Source: Planctomycetota bacterium
GTDB lineage: Bacteria > Planctomycetota > UBA1135 > GCA-002686595
Assembly: GCA_009691855.1 (NCBI GenBank)
Contig: SIAI01000007.1
Coordinates: forward strand, 1-33,934
Direction: 5' to 3'
DNA: 33,934 bases
The notes under the pieces are model-generated. The model did no database searches, was not told the origin of the DNA, and was given only the letters and a program-made list of their open reading frames with translations. Shown here one piece after another: positions 33,427 through 33,934 of this stretch (its first letter is position 1; every line of letters starts with the position of its first letter). Both the position numbers and the translations under genes were made by a program.

Positions 33427-33934
<508 letters not shown>

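Overview
This is a GC-rich (roughly 70 % by eye) bacterial chromosome segment with many secreted, lipoprotein and membrane-anchored proteins. It carries a membrane-tethered ECF sigma factor, an ECF sigma/serine-threonine-kinase pair, several large secreted proteins with no recognised enzymatic role, and a lysyl-endopeptidase-like protease with an extra C-terminal domain. This style fits a deep-branching Planctomycetota lineage best. That is an inference from gene style: the window has no rRNA, tRNA or other phylogenetic marker.

Layout. 1-7.9 kb: 3' end of a Gly-rich secreted protein; a class C beta-lactamase-fold hydrolase (-); a cytochrome b562-like protein; a secreted serine protease flanked by hairpin-forming repeats; an orphan open frame; a lipoprotein with an HELAH zinc-peptidase motif; a decayed copy of the protease C-terminus; a small six-cysteine secreted protein. 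8.0-14.7 kb: a PepSY-TM protein, then an apparent operon of an ECF sigma factor fused to a membrane segment and carboxypeptidase-regulatory-like domains, an alpha/beta hydrolase that overlaps it by 4 nt, and a second membrane-anchored protein with the same kind of domains. The operon ends at strong hairpins facing a small membrane protein (-). 15.5-18.3 kb: formate dehydrogenase catalytic subunit with an in-frame UGA (selenocysteine) and a SECIS hairpin, then a methyltransferase. 18.3-23.8 kb: a secreted propeller-like protein and an AraC regulator (both -), an intergenic region with an 18-bp perfect palindrome, a beta-helix protein and an erythromycin-esterase-family protein. 24.0-28.1 kb: ECF sigma overlapping a Ser/Thr kinase with TPR-like repeats, then a HAF-repeat secreted protein. 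28.1-30.9 kb: a NuoE-NuoF fusion overlapping an iron-sulfur protein that ends in the Mo-enzyme [4Fe-4S] domain. 31.0-33.9 kb: a PepSY-like lipoprotein (-), a secreted acidic protein, a small secreted protein and a truncated OmpR-type response regulator.

The most notable system is an NAD(P)+-linked, selenocysteine-containing formate dehydrogenase whose alpha subunit appears to be split into two genes. The N-terminal part (residues 1-332: [2Fe-2S], two [4Fe-4S], and the molybdopterin-oxidoreductase [4Fe-4S] domain) lies at 29941-30939. The Sec-bearing catalytic part (643 aa), which lacks exactly that N-terminal domain, lies about 12.5 kb upstream at 15500-17431. Together they total 975 aa, the size of a one-piece FdsA/FdhA subunit. 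With the NuoE-NuoF fusion they would make a complete formate:NAD+ oxidoreductase.
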